64,000 nucleotides of DNA from Micromonospora trifolii (GCF_022229005.1 NZ_JAKKFD010000022.1:62001-126000); one strand, 5' to 3'; positions 50,158-59,422 are shown, numbered from the stretch's first letter. Numbers and translations are program-made. The notes: generated by a model not told the origin, from the sequence alone.

Positions 50158-51597
50158 TCAGCGGCCGTACGCCTCCAGCAGGCGCAGCCAGACCTCGCTG
50201 ACTGTCGGGTACGCGGGCACGGCGTGCCACAACCGCTCCAGTGGGACCTCCCCGACGATGGCGATCGTCGCGGCATGGATCAGTTCCGCGACGTCCGGGC
50301 CGACGAGGGTGAGGCCGACGATTACCCGACGGTCCTCGTCCACGACCATCCGGGCATGCCCCTGGTAGCCGTCGGCGTGCAGCGCGGACCCGGCGACGGC
50401 GGCCAGGTCGTAGTCGACGACCCGGATGCGCAGTCCGGCGGCCTCGGCGGCGGCCGCGGTCAGCCCCACCGACGCGACCTCCGGATCGGTGAAGACGACC
50501 TGCGGCACCGCGCGCTCGTCAGCGGTGGCGACGTGCCGACCCCACGGGCGGTCGTCTGCCGCTTCGCCCCTGGCCCTCGCCACGATCACGTCGCCCACCG
50601 CGCGAGCCTGGTACTTGCCCTGATGGGTCAGGAGCACACGCCGGTTGACGTCCCCGGCCGCGTACAGCCATCCGTCGCCGATCAACGCACCGGCACCGTC
50701 GATGACCCGCAGGGTGTCGTCGACAGTGAGCCAGGCGCCCGGCTTCAGGCCGATCCGGTCGAGGCCGACGTCGTGCGTGTTCGGCGTACGGCCGATCGCG
50801 ACGAGGATCTCGTCGGCCTCGACCTGTCCGCCGTCGGTAAGCGTGACGTGCACAGGGCCGTCGCCGTCGCGGCTCACCGACGCGGCCTCGGCACCGAGGT
50901 GGACCGACACACCAGCTTCCCGCAGAGACTGCGTGACCCGCTCGCCGACGAACGGCTCCGCCTGGGTGAGCACTCCGTCGCGCACGAGCACCGTCACCGC
51001 CGATCCGAGGCCGGCGTACGTGGTCGCCATCTCTGTGGCCACCACGCCACCGCCGATGATGGCGAGCCGGCCGGGCACCTCGCTCGCGGCGGCTGCCTCA
51101 CGGCTGGTCCACGGTGCCGCCTCGCGCAGACCCGCGACGTCCGGCACCAGTGCGCTACTTCCGGTCGCGATGACCACCGCGTGTCGGGCGGTGAGCGAGG
51201 TGGTGGCGCCGTCCGCGCCGGTCACCTCGACGACCCGGTCGGAGCCGATCCGCCCCTGGCCCCGATACAGGGCGATCCCCGCAGAGTTCAGCCAGGACAC
51301 CTGCCCGTCGTCCTTCCAGTGCGAAGCGAAGGAGTCCCGGCGACGCAGCACGGCCGCCGCGTCCAACTCGCCGGTCACCGCCTCGCGGGCTCCGGGCAGC
51401 TGACGAGCCGCCCGGAGCGCGCTCTGGCTGCGCAGCAACGCCTTGGTCGGCATGCAGGCCCAGTACGAGCACTCACCACCCACCAGTTCCCGCTCGACGA
51501 TCGCGGCGGTCAGGCCGCCCTGCACGACGCGGTCGGCGACGTTCTCCCCCACCGGCCCCGCGCCGATGACGATGACGTCGTACATGGCGTTCTGCAC
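50158..51597 (-). CDS. pyridine nucleotide-disulfide oxidoreductase (dihydrolipoyl dehydrogenase-like)
   Basis: This 479-residue flavoprotein has the FAD loop VIGAGPVGENVA, the redox-active disulfide Cys43-Cys48 in GECSYWACMPTK, a NAD(P) loop (AIIGGGVVATEMA) and the C-terminal HAVPAYPTVSE dimer motif with the catalytic His. These mark the family of mercuric reductase, dihydrolipoyl and related quinone-reducing enzymes; no extra metal-binding domain is present. The GTG at 51597 follows AAGGGA and lies just two bases after the stop of the membrane-protein gene, so it is the last gene of the TetR-controlled operon. Confidence 0.85.
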   Translation of the reverse strand: MQNAMYDVIVIGAGPVGENVADRVVQGGLTAAIVERELVGGECSYWACMPTKALLRSQSALRAARQLPGAREAVTGELDAAAVLRRRDSFASHWKDDGQVSWLNSAGIALYRGQGRIGSDRVVEVTGADGATTSLTARHAVVIATGSSALVPDVAGLREAAPWTSREAAAASEVPGRLAIIGGGVVATEMATTYAGLGSAVTVLVRDGVLTQAEPFVGERVTQSLREAGVSVHLGAEAASVSRDGDGPVHVTLTDGGQVEADEILVAIGRTPNTHDVGLDRIGLKPGAWLTVDDTLRVIDGAGALIGDGWLYAAGDVNRRVLLTHQGKYQARAVGDVIVARARGEAADDRPWGRHVATADERAVPQVVFTDPEVASVGLTAAAAEAAGLRIRVVDYDLAAVAGSALHADGYQGHARMVVDEDRRVIVGLTLVGPDVAELIHAATIAIVGEVPLERLWHAVPAYPTVSEVWLRLLEAYGR

Positions 51598-51598
51598 G

Positions 51599-52156
51599 TC
51601 AGTTTCCCTTCGCTGCGCGGCCGAGGCGGATGGCCGCGATGAGGAAGAAGATGGCGCCGGGGATGGCGTAGCCGATCGCGTTGGTCAGCGCAGGGTTGTC
51701 CGCGGAGGCGGCCGCGAAGAACGATCCACCGGCGATGACGGAGATGCCGCCGCTAATGATCATCGGCCACTGGCCACCCATCCTGCGGCGGGTGACGCCC
51801 ACGATCAGCTGAACCAGCCCGGCCACGACCGCCCAGGCGCCCCAGACGCGCAGGACCGCCGGGATGCCGGAAGCGCCGGCGATGCCCAGGCCCACCGCGG
51901 CGAGCAGGCTGATCGCGACGTTCACATACAGCAGGGTGGGCGATCCGGTGGCCCGCGACGCGCGGACATCGACGATGGCGGCGGCCACGTCGAACAGGGG
52001 GTAGATCACGAGCAGGGCGGCGGTGAGGGGGTTGAGGTGCTTGGCCAGGGGGAACGTCACGGCAGCCCAGACGATCGCGAAGGCGAAGCGACCGAAGTAC
52101 AGCCGCCGCAGGGCGGCGGCCGTCGTCGAGATGCCGGGAACGGCAACGGTGGTCAT
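51599..52156 (-). CDS. small polytopic membrane protein of the TetR-controlled operon
   Basis: This 185-residue protein has five or six membrane helices and resembles the HdeD/DUF308-type membrane proteins of actinomycetes, but no function is known. The ATG at 52156 is favoured because GAGAGG lies six bases upstream; the ATG at 52162 overlaps that site. It is the middle gene of the EthD-membrane protein-flavoprotein unit. Confidence 0.72.
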   Translation of the reverse strand: MTTVAVPGISTTAAALRRLYFGRFAFAIVWAAVTFPLAKHLNPLTAALLVIYPLFDVAAAIVDVRASRATGSPTLLYVNVAISLLAAVGLGIAGASGIPAVLRVWGAWAVVAGLVQLIVGVTRRRMGGQWPMIISGGISVIAGGSFFAAASADNPALTNAIGYAIPGAIFFLIAAIRLGRAAKGN

Positions 52157-52233
52157 GGTCATCCTCTCGGTGTTTCCGGAGCGAAGGGACGCCCAGCGGG
52201 GATACGGGCCGCCGCCGGGACGGGACGGCGGTG

Positions 52234-52533
52234 CTACTCGATGTTCGAGAACAGCCCCGTGATCTCCACTTGAGCGCCCTGGAGCCCACCGAAGACGGCA
52301 CCGGCAGCGGGCGTCGCCACTGCGGCAGAGGCGTCCTCGTAGCTGGCGAAGTACAGGTCGAGCGTCCGATACGCCGGGGTGGGCGTGCCGTCCTCCTTCG
52401 GCCACACCTTGGCCGACTCGACCCGCTGAAGCTTCGGGAACGTCTCCGCGGCCCGGCGTACGTCGGCGTAGACCTTCTCGAACTCGTCGGGGTTCGCGGG
52501 ACTACCGATGACAAGGGTGATCTTGGTGGGCAC
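52234..52533 (-). CDS. EthD family protein
   Basis: This 99-residue protein has the ferredoxin-like EthD fold (TLVIGSPANPDEFEKVYAD, then VESAKVWP), as in proteins that help degrade ethers or make polyketide-like aromatics. The GTG at 52533 follows AAGGAGAG; the frame is open to 52689 but there is no support for a longer product. It heads a three-gene operon under a promoter flanked by two TetR operators. Confidence 0.82.
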   Translation of the reverse strand: MPTKITLVIGSPANPDEFEKVYADVRRAAETFPKLQRVESAKVWPKEDGTPTPAYRTLDLYFASYEDASAAVATPAAGAVFGGLQGAQVEITGLFSNIE

Positions 52534-52578
52534 GGCGCTCTCCTTCAGGCACAACCACACACCTGACCAGTGCCAGGT

Positions 52579-52648
52579 GGAACGAACGTTCTGTCTGTGA
52601 GAACCGTACTGGCTCAGACCCCCAGCGTCAAGACCGACCGTTCTATCT
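52579..52648 (-). promoter_or_regulatory. EthD-operon promoter with two flanking TetR operators
   Basis: On the minus strand a -35 TTGACG (52626-52631) and a -10 TACGGT (52603-52608) are separated by 17 bases. Site C, AGACCGACCGTTCTATCT (52631-52648), sits upstream of and touching the -35; site B, GGAACGAACGTTCTGTCT (52579-52596), lies just after the -10. Both share the GAnnGAnC-GTTCnnTC pattern with site A by the TetR gene, so TetR binding should block the promoter from both sides. Confidence 0.8.
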
Positions 52649-52819
52649 ACCGACAAGCGATCGTGGTCCGATACGCGGGTGAGAAGCACCGGCTGGACAT
52701 CAGCCGGCGCGCCGCGTGCCTCGTTGGGCGGTTACGCGGCGAAACGGGTTGATCGCGGCGATCGACCGGTCCGAGTCCGCTTCGGTCGCACCGGGACGGG
52801 ACGCGGGAGTCCCGCTGCG

Positions 52820-54055
52820 TCACGCCTCGGAGTCGCGATCTCCGGACGCCTCTTGTCCGATCGGCGAGGCGGGAACCTCCTGCGACTGGCCCCGCCTTCG
52901 CAGCGCGCCGAGGAGCGCGACCACTGCCAGCACGGCGGCCACCACGCTCAGCCCGACCATCGGCGCCCAACGTGTCAACACCGGCGTGACCAGCACCAGG
53001 GCGGCCAAGCCGATGATCTGGGGTCGGGAGGCCTTACCGAAGATCTCGTACTCCAGCCGCATACGGGCGACGAGGAAGAGCATCGGGCCGCCCACCACGA
53101 ACAGCAGCCAGCTGGGCCGCGGCTGCCCGAACGGATGATCGATCACCAGTTCGTAGCCGACCGCCGTGACGAGCACGCTGAGCACGATCAACAGATGCGT
53201 CCGCTCCGATAACGCGCCCAGCCGGCCGGGCATACCCGCCCGGCCGAACGCCTCCGTCAACAGCAGACCGGCGCGGTAGAAGTAGATCCGCCAGAGCAGC
53301 GCGCTGGTGGCGAACGCGACCGTGAAGGCGGCAGCCCGCCCTGCGGAATAGTCCGCGCCGCTGAAGACCACGCCGATGACCAGAATCGACTCACCGAGCG
53401 CGATGAGGAACATCTGCTGATAGCGGTCGGCGAGATGGGTCCCCGCGATCCGCCACCGACCTACCTTCGAGACCCCGAGCCACGGCAGCGGCCAGCCCAA
53501 TGTCCAGGCGAGGTAGTCGACAGCGAGGGCGACAATCCACAGCGGCAGGCGGAGGTGATCCGGGCCCAACGCGCCGGTCAGCCACAGCGGCGCGCTCGCC
53601 AAGGCCCACACGACAAGCCGGAACGGCACCAGCCGTCGCGGATGTCCACGCAGCGCCACGGCGACCACGAGCGGCCGCACCACCATCACCATCAGGTACG
53701 CGACAGCGAACGGCAGCGCACGCTCCTCCATGGCGCGCGGCAGCGTCACCGCCATGATCAGGCTGGCGAACATGGTGCCGACCACGACGGCCTGAATGAT
53801 CGGCTGCTCCGGTTCGTACCGGCTGGTGATCCAGGCGGTGTGCGACCAGATCAACCAGAGCGCCAGAAAAAGCAGCAGGGTACGCCCGAACCCCATGACG
53901 AGCGCCCAGCCGGTGTCATCACCCAACCCGGCGAATCGTTGCGAGACCCGGGTGAGGGCCACAACGAAGGCCAGATCGAAGAACAACTCCAGGAACGTCG
54001 CCCGACCCGAACTCGTTGGAGGGCGCAGCAGCTCAGCACCCCGCCCCGCCGCCAT
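52820..54055 (-). CDS. low temperature requirement protein A (LtrA) family membrane protein
   Basis: This 411-residue protein has about ten membrane helices and the LtrA opening RATFLELFFDLAFVVALTRVSQ, and the conserved ADRYQQMFLIALGESILVIG in the middle. The family was named for cold growth in Listeria; its role is unknown. The ATG at 54055 follows GGAGG; the longer frame to 54139 is not supported. Confidence 0.83.
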   Translation of the reverse strand: MAAGRGAELLRPPTSSGRATFLELFFDLAFVVALTRVSQRFAGLGDDTGWALVMGFGRTLLLFLALWLIWSHTAWITSRYEPEQPIIQAVVVGTMFASLIMAVTLPRAMEERALPFAVAYLMVMVVRPLVVAVALRGHPRRLVPFRLVVWALASAPLWLTGALGPDHLRLPLWIVALAVDYLAWTLGWPLPWLGVSKVGRWRIAGTHLADRYQQMFLIALGESILVIGVVFSGADYSAGRAAAFTVAFATSALLWRIYFYRAGLLLTEAFGRAGMPGRLGALSERTHLLIVLSVLVTAVGYELVIDHPFGQPRPSWLLFVVGGPMLFLVARMRLEYEIFGKASRPQIIGLAALVLVTPVLTRWAPMVGLSVVAAVLAVVALLGALRRRGQSQEVPASPIGQEASGDRDSEA

Positions 54056-54222
54056 CGTCAGCCTCCGTCCGCCCCCCGCTACCAACGAGCCGGCCGCCAA
54101 TGGAGTTGCGTCAGCCTCACCTGGTGTCTGACGTGGCACCGCACGCTGCTGTCAGCGAGGCGCAGATCCTGCGGCTGAGCGCCGTTGACGTGTACCTGTC
54201 GCCGGAGGGTTGTAGTCACCGG

Positions 54223-54783
54223 TCATGGCACGAACGCGGATGGCAGGCCGAGTTCGGCCCGGGCAACCTCGATGAATCGGCGCTCGGCCTCCCACAGGGC
54301 GTCGAACCGATCGGCGGGCAACGCCTCAGCGTCGCTACCCGCCCGTGTGGCAGCCAGGAGCCGGGCCTGGCGCACCAGCTCCGACGAACCGCTCACCACC
54401 TCGACCTGACCGGCCACCAGCCGAAGCGCGGTCTTCGTGCTCTCCAGTCGCTCCCGGTAGCGACTGCCCTCGTCGTCGAAGAACGGCATGAGATCACCCG
54501 GATCACGCGGGCGCGGCACCGCGGTGATGCGGGCGGTCGGGTTGAGGACGTAGGCCACGTACTCCCGGACCGCGCCGATGAAGTCGGTGTACGCGTTCAG
54601 CCGGATGTCCCGCCACTGTCGATCCTGGTCGCGCCGCCACAGTCGGTCCTGAGCCCGGACGGTGAGCCATCCGCCGATCAGGACCGCCAGCATCGTCGTC
54701 GTCGCGGTGACACCCACCTGGATCAGACTCACCGGCACCACCGTTCGTATCGATCGGTGGCTCACCCTACCGCCCGTTGTCAT
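54223..54783 (-). CDS. single-pass membrane protein of unknown function
   Basis: This 186-residue protein has one N-terminal membrane segment (SLIQVGVTATTTMLAVLIGG) and a helical soluble part (about residues 40-186) with RDIRLNAYTDFIGAVREYV and an ERRFIEVARAELG end. Similar proteins are common in actinomycetes with no known role. The start may be the ATG at 54783 or the GTG at 54759. It is divergent from the sugar dehydrogenase gene. Confidence 0.65.
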   Translation of the reverse strand: MTTGGRVSHRSIRTVVPVSLIQVGVTATTTMLAVLIGGWLTVRAQDRLWRRDQDRQWRDIRLNAYTDFIGAVREYVAYVLNPTARITAVPRPRDPGDLMPFFDDEGSRYRERLESTKTALRLVAGQVEVVSGSSELVRQARLLAATRAGSDAEALPADRFDALWEAERRFIEVARAELGLPSAFVP

Positions 54784-54869
54784 TCGCTCCGGACGTCGCG
54801 CGACAGCTCGGGTTCGGTCCGTGCCCGCGAGGTGGCAAGAGTTGGATATTGACTAGAGCCAATGTATCG

Positions 54870-54883
54870 TGGGAACGCTCCCA
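54870..54883 (+). promoter_or_regulatory. CebR-like LacI-family operator
   Basis: TGGGAACGCTCCCA is a near-perfect 14-bp palindrome differing in one base from the CebR box TGGGAGCGCTCCCA that controls cellobiose genes in actinomycetes. It lies 37 bases before the sugar dehydrogenase start and so is probably its operator. Confidence 0.75.
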
Positions 54884-54920
54884 GACCGCGTCCACCACCC
54901 ACCTGCTCGAGGAGCTGAAC

Positions 54921-56165
54921 ATGTCACGACGACGTCGTCGCCCGGCCGCCATGCTGGCCGGGTTGCTTGCTCTGGCCTTGGCCGCGTCCCTGTCGCCAAC
55001 GGCGCCGGTAACCGGCACCGCCGCGGCCAGCCCATCCAAACCCCGCGCTGTGCCACTCGCCGAGCTGACAGTGGTTTCCGAACGTGTGGCTTTCGGTCTG
55101 CAGCGTCCGATCGCGATCACCGGGCTGCCGGACGGCCGGATGCTGATCGCGGAGAAGAACGGCACTGTCCGCTCCTACCACCCCGACACCGGCCTGGCTC
55201 CCGACCCGGTGATCGACCTGAGCGCCCGGATCGACACGTCGGACAACGAGCGCGGCCTCCTCGGCATCACTCCGGCGCCGAACTTCGCGCGGACCGGGAT
55301 GCTCTACGTGGCCTACACGAGCCTGCCGGCCGGCGCGCTGACCCTGGCGCGAGTGCCCATCAACGCTCCTGATCGGGTGCAGGTGCTGCTCACCCAGGAG
55401 CACGCCGAGTACGGCAACCACAACGGCGGCCAGGTGGCGTTCGGTCGCGACGGCTACCTCTACTGGTCCCTCGGCGACGGTGGCTACGCGAACGACCCCT
55501 ACAAGAGCGGCCAGAACCTCGGCACCCTGCTCGGCAAGATTCTGCGGATCGACGTCAACCGCAGCTGCGGGGGAAAGCCCTACTGCGTGCCCTACGACAA
55601 CCCGTTCGTCCGCACGGCGGGCGCACGGCCGGAAATCTGGGTCTACGGGCTGCGCAACCCGTGGAAGTTCTCCATCGACCCGGCCGACAACTCGCTGTGG
55701 ATCGGTGACGTCGGCCAGGGCCTGATCGAGGAGATCAACCACGTCCGCCCGTCCCAGCGTGGCGCGAACCTCGGCTGGTCCTGTCGAGAGGGCACGCCGG
55801 TCTTCGACGAGACGCAGTGCCGGCCGGGCGTGCGGCTCACCGACCCAATCGTCGAGTACGACCACTACATGACGGAGAACTGCTCCATCATCGGCGGCCT
55901 GGTGTACCGGGGATCCGTCACCCCGGAGGCGCGGGGCACCTACATCGCTAGCGACTACTGCTCGACCCGCGCTTTCGCCGTGCGTCAGAAGTCCACGGGT
56001 GGCTACGAGTCCGTTGAGATCGGCACCTTCCCCACCCAGCCGACGGCGTTCGGCGCCGACGTGAACGGCGAGCTGTACGTGCTCAGTGACCTCCCGGGAT
56101 GGCTGAGCAAGGTGCGGTTCGAGCGGGTCCAGCCGACCCCCACCGGCGGGGCGACGATCCGCTGA
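54921..56165 (+). CDS. secreted PQQ-dependent sugar dehydrogenase
   Basis: This 414-residue protein has a twin-arginine-like or Sec signal peptide (MSRRRRRPAAMLAGLLALAL) and a six-bladed propeller of the glucose/sorbosone dehydrogenase family. Family motifs are present: GLLGITPAPNF, YGNHNGGQVAFGRDGYLYWS with the catalytic-type His, and VYGLRNPWKFSID. It oxidises aldose sugars outside the cell, provided PQQ and Ca are available. The ATG at 54921 follows GAGGAG; the frame is open from 54777. A CebR-like box upstream suggests sugar-dependent control. Confidence 0.85.
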   Translation: MSRRRRRPAAMLAGLLALALAASLSPTAPVTGTAAASPSKPRAVPLAELTVVSERVAFGLQRPIAITGLPDGRMLIAEKNGTVRSYHPDTGLAPDPVIDLSARIDTSDNERGLLGITPAPNFARTGMLYVAYTSLPAGALTLARVPINAPDRVQVLLTQEHAEYGNHNGGQVAFGRDGYLYWSLGDGGYANDPYKSGQNLGTLLGKILRIDVNRSCGGKPYCVPYDNPFVRTAGARPEIWVYGLRNPWKFSIDPADNSLWIGDVGQGLIEEINHVRPSQRGANLGWSCREGTPVFDETQCRPGVRLTDPIVEYDHYMTENCSIIGGLVYRGSVTPEARGTYIASDYCSTRAFAVRQKSTGGYESVEIGTFPTQPTAFGADVNGELYVLSDLPGWLSKVRFERVQPTPTGGATIR

Positions 56166-56201
56166 ACCTCGGGACACGCCCTTGACACCAGCACTACCTC
56201 T

Positions 56202-56230
56202 GGGGACGGCCGCGTTCGGCGGCCGTCCCC
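56202..56230. terminator. hairpin between the sugar dehydrogenase and SMI1 genes
   Basis: GGGGACGGCCG (56202-56212) pairs perfectly over 11 bp with CGGCCGTCCCC (56220-56230), with a 7-base loop. It serves the converging transcripts and has no T-tract. Confidence 0.7.
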
Positions 56231-56300
56231 GGACTGTTGCCGGCTGCGATCGTCCGCCTTCGACAGTGGGCTACCACCGACGCGTTCGGCCCGCCTCGGC

Positions 56301-56993
56301 TTAGAAGAGGGTCGGTTGCGCCGGATGAACGAACTCTCGATCGGGCTGACGGCGTATCCGCTCAGAGTTGGTCGTGCTCCACCGACTCGTAGGGTCGGGC
56401 TCAAGGTGCGGCTGCTCGAGGCATCCGTTGAGCCACCCGTCGAGCCAATCCACAAGCGAAATCCCTTCCGAGTAGAACGAGTGTTCGCCGAGCCCCGAGT
56501 TCGGGTCAAAGCCCCACATCATCGCTCCCCGGCCTGCGCAATCGACATACGAGTAGATCGCACATCCCCAATGGGCGATCGGCAGCAAGCCGGCGGGTTC
56601 CCGAGGGTTGAGCCGATCAATCGCCGTACGTCCGAGATCGTCCGTGCAACCGCCAGCGACGCCCAGCACGGGACCGAAGCCGCCATTGGCGACCTCCAAG
56701 TAGATGCGTCGAAGCAGAGGCGGCAGCGGATGCCCAAGCGCCTGCTCAGCGTCGTTTACAGCTTGAACGGAAGCAGGTTCAAGCGGCGGCAGCGGGTCGA
56801 CGGCGTCGGCTGCCAGCGCGGCAAGGTGCTCCTGCGATCCACGTGCCACCAGCCACCGGGTGCCCTCGGGCATGGGATCCAGCACCCACACGCCGTTCGC
56901 GTCAGGGCGGCCAGGGCGGATGTACACGTCATCGCTGTAGTCACGAGCTGCCACGCGAGCGGCGATGCGCCGCAATACTTCATCGTCGCGCAT
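56301..56993 (-). CDS. SMI1/KNR4 family protein
   Basis: This 230-residue protein carries an SMI1/KNR4 (SUKH) domain, with LGHPLPPLLRRIYLEVANGGFG in the middle, the family's characteristic (L)PxxLrxxYxxxNGG core. Such proteins are often immunity proteins to polymorphic toxins, but many stand alone. The ATG at 56993 has a weak upstream GGGCGG; the frame extends to 57197 without support. No toxin gene is adjacent, so an orphan immunity role is only possible. Confidence 0.75.
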   Translation of the reverse strand: MRDDEVLRRIAARVAARDYSDDVYIRPGRPDANGVWVLDPMPEGTRWLVARGSQEHLAALAADAVDPLPPLEPASVQAVNDAEQALGHPLPPLLRRIYLEVANGGFGPVLGVAGGCTDDLGRTAIDRLNPREPAGLLPIAHWGCAIYSYVDCAGRGAMMWGFDPNSGLGEHSFYSEGISLVDWLDGWLNGCLEQPHLEPDPTSRWSTTNSERIRRQPDREFVHPAQPTLF

Positions 56994-57215
56994 CCGCCCA
57001 GTATCGTGCGCCGGTCGGCCCGGTTGGTGCCCGCCCGAGGCCGCCAGCATGCCGAGGGAGGCAACCAGCGACCTATCCAAGAGACGAGTCCATGACCGAC
57101 GCGCACAGCTCTTCCCACGATGGACGCGTCCGCGGCAACTCCGTTCTTCAACTCCGTGGGACCTGTGCGCCCTAAGCAGATCGCCATGAACCCTCATAGG
57201 TGACCGTTAATCGGA

Positions 57216-57244
57216 TTGACGTACCACTTGATGGTATTGATAAC
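57216..57244 (+). promoter_or_regulatory. promoter of the nuclease gene with an internal inverted repeat
   Basis: A -35 TTGACG (57216-57221) and a -10 GATAAC (57239-57244) are 17 bases apart in AT-rich DNA. The spacer contains the inverted repeat TACCA-cttga-TGGTA (57222-57236), where a repressor would block RNA polymerase. The predicted start site lies about 20 bases before the nuclease start. Confidence 0.7.
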
Positions 57245-57273
57245 TTATTGAATGGGCATCTAGGATGTCTTCC

Positions 57274-59391
57274 ATGACGCACCGTGATCCGTTCGGCCGG
57301 TCCCAAGGTCTCGCCGAACAGAGGGCGCTCTGGCGCAGGCAGGCCAGCGCGATCCCGGGTCTGCTCGGCGGTAAGGCGGTGTGGCTCCCGCTGGTCCTCG
57401 AGCTCGTCAGGCAGGTCGGTGAGGGGCACGCGGTCGGCCTCGACACCAAGCCTGAGTTGTCGTTCGACATCGGGAGCATCGAACGGCGCCAAGGTGGCGC
57501 CGCCCCCAGACTGGAGCCTGCGGCGTGGCGCGAATACTACGGCTTCCTTCGCGGCCTCAAACTCGTCGAAAACACCAGCGACGAGCTTCGCCTCACTGCG
57601 GCCGGGTTGAAACTCCAGTCCGATCCGACGCCCGCACGTCTGGCCACGATCCTGGCCGATCGCATCAGGCTATTCGCAGAGGTCCTGTCGCTGATCGCCG
57701 AGGAACCGCTCACCATCGACGAGGTCGATGAGCGCATCCGAGCGCGCTACAAGCAGCCCTGGAAGAGCAAGGGAAACACTCGCATCCGGATGGACTGGCA
57801 GGAGGTCCTCGGCCTGATCGAGGCAATTGGCAGCCGGCGGTGGGGCATCACCCAGGCTGGGCGGACCGTGCTTGCGGATCGTCTGCTGGTGGGGCCGGAC
57901 GCCTTCGATGAAGCACCGGTGAGCGTGGTTGAGGTTCCTGAGGCCCCGGCCGAGATTGCTGGTCTTCTGGAGGAGTTCTCGACGTCGGCCCGCACCCACG
58001 AGTCGCGCAACACCTACAACATCTGGGTTCCGAGCCCATCGTCGAATCCCAACAAGGTTGAGAACCTCAGAACCATCATGAACGCGGCTCTGGGAAGGGT
58101 GGAGCGAAGAGAGCTTTTCTCGTTCATCAGCGAGACGTTCGACCTGAGGAGCAGCAGCGTGGAGTCGATGCTGCCGTTCCTGCGGGCGTCGGGGCTTCTC
58201 GTCGAGGTGGGCCGGGGGGTTTTTGAGGCCACGCCGGCAGCGAGGGCCTGGGTCGAGTCAGGCGAAGACCTGAACTTTGTAAGGATTCTGCATGCGAACA
58301 TGCGGTTCGTCGGCGAAATGATCCGCACGGTCGAGAACGACGTCACCCGGAACGACATGTATTCCGAAGCTGCCAGATTCGGCTTGAATATCGACAAGTG
58401 CCGGTGGATCGCCAGCTTCCTGCTGAACACCGGACTGATAGAGGAGCCGCGCTACGGTAGTCTCCGGGCCACGCCACGAGGGACTGCGCTCGCGGCCCAG
58501 CTGCCTCTGGCCGACATCCCCAGTGCCCCGCAGGAGCGTTCAGCTGAGATCCAGGACGCTCGGTTGATACCGGCAAGTGCCCAGCCCTTTGAGGTGAAGC
58601 AAAACCTGGTCCACCTCTCCCGGGAACCCCTGGCAGGAGGCGAAGGTGCCGGCCGGGCTTTCGAGAAGGCCATCTGTGACACCTTCCTCGCCATGGGCTT
58701 CGAGGCCCGGATGATCGGCGGATCCGGCGACACGGACATCCTTGTCCAGTGGCGCAACGCCGACGATTCACGGTCGACGGCGATCATCGAGGCGAAGGCG
58801 CGATCGTCTGGCCATGTCACCCATACCGACGTCAGCGATGTGGCGATCGAGACCCACAAGGGGCGCCATCATGCCAGCGGCATCGCGATCGTCGGCCCGG
58901 GTTTCACCGGTGACACCATCAAGAATATGGCGTCGCAGAAGAAGTGGGTGCTGCTGGACGCCGACCGGTTGGAAACGCTGGCGGAGGCCGCGATCGCCCT
59001 GGGGCTCCGGCCTTACGAGATAGGACAGCTGTTCCTCGTTCCGAATGGACTCTCAGATGTCGACGACCTGATCGCGGACCGCCGCCGGGAGTTGGAGATT
59101 GTGTCGTTCCTCCTCAGCAAGCTCGCCGAGGAGGAGAGCGACGCGGGCGAGCCAATTTCCGCCCGAGACATCTCCCGGGACGGACGCAGAACGGAGCTCC
59201 GCCCGAGCGTCGAAGAGATCGTCAATGCGATCGACCTCATGTCAGGCTTGCACGCCGGCGCCCTGCAGCTGGTGGACGCGGCCGACGACCCGAAGTTTGC
59301 TACGTACGTTCTCGGCGATGCTCTGGCGGGAGCAAGGCGCCTCCGCGCACTAGCCGACGCCATTGACCGCCGACACCGCGAAGCCCAATAG
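57274..59391 (+). CDS. PD-(D/E)xK restriction-type endonuclease with winged-helix domains
   Basis: This 705-residue protein ends its N-terminal half with two winged-helix-like regions (about residues 70-200 and 270-440) and carries a PD-(D/E)xK nuclease domain in about residues 455-560: GRAFEKAICDTFLAMGFEA, then SGDTDILVQW and AIIEAKARS give the E-D-ExK active site of Mrr-type enzymes. It may be a stand-alone restriction enzyme of modified DNA or a defence nuclease. The ATG at 57274 is favoured by AGGA eight bases upstream; ATG at 57265 overlaps that site. It has its own promoter with an operator-like repeat, and no methylase is adjacent. Confidence 0.8.
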   Translation: MTHRDPFGRSQGLAEQRALWRRQASAIPGLLGGKAVWLPLVLELVRQVGEGHAVGLDTKPELSFDIGSIERRQGGAAPRLEPAAWREYYGFLRGLKLVENTSDELRLTAAGLKLQSDPTPARLATILADRIRLFAEVLSLIAEEPLTIDEVDERIRARYKQPWKSKGNTRIRMDWQEVLGLIEAIGSRRWGITQAGRTVLADRLLVGPDAFDEAPVSVVEVPEAPAEIAGLLEEFSTSARTHESRNTYNIWVPSPSSNPNKVENLRTIMNAALGRVERRELFSFISETFDLRSSSVESMLPFLRASGLLVEVGRGVFEATPAARAWVESGEDLNFVRILHANMRFVGEMIRTVENDVTRNDMYSEAARFGLNIDKCRWIASFLLNTGLIEEPRYGSLRATPRGTALAAQLPLADIPSAPQERSAEIQDARLIPASAQPFEVKQNLVHLSREPLAGGEGAGRAFEKAICDTFLAMGFEARMIGGSGDTDILVQWRNADDSRSTAIIEAKARSSGHVTHTDVSDVAIETHKGRHHASGIAIVGPGFTGDTIKNMASQKKWVLLDADRLETLAEAAIALGLRPYEIGQLFLVPNGLSDVDDLIADRRRELEIVSFLLSKLAEEESDAGEPISARDISRDGRRTELRPSVEEIVNAIDLMSGLHAGALQLVDAADDPKFATYVLGDALAGARRLRALADAIDRRHREAQ

Positions 59392-59422
59392 ACCCTGCGG
59401 TCAATTTTTCCCGGCTCCTCTC

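Noticed and set aside
50131..51642. A 503-codon plus-strand frame
   Set aside because: It is antisense to the flavoprotein with its CxxxxC and FAD motifs.
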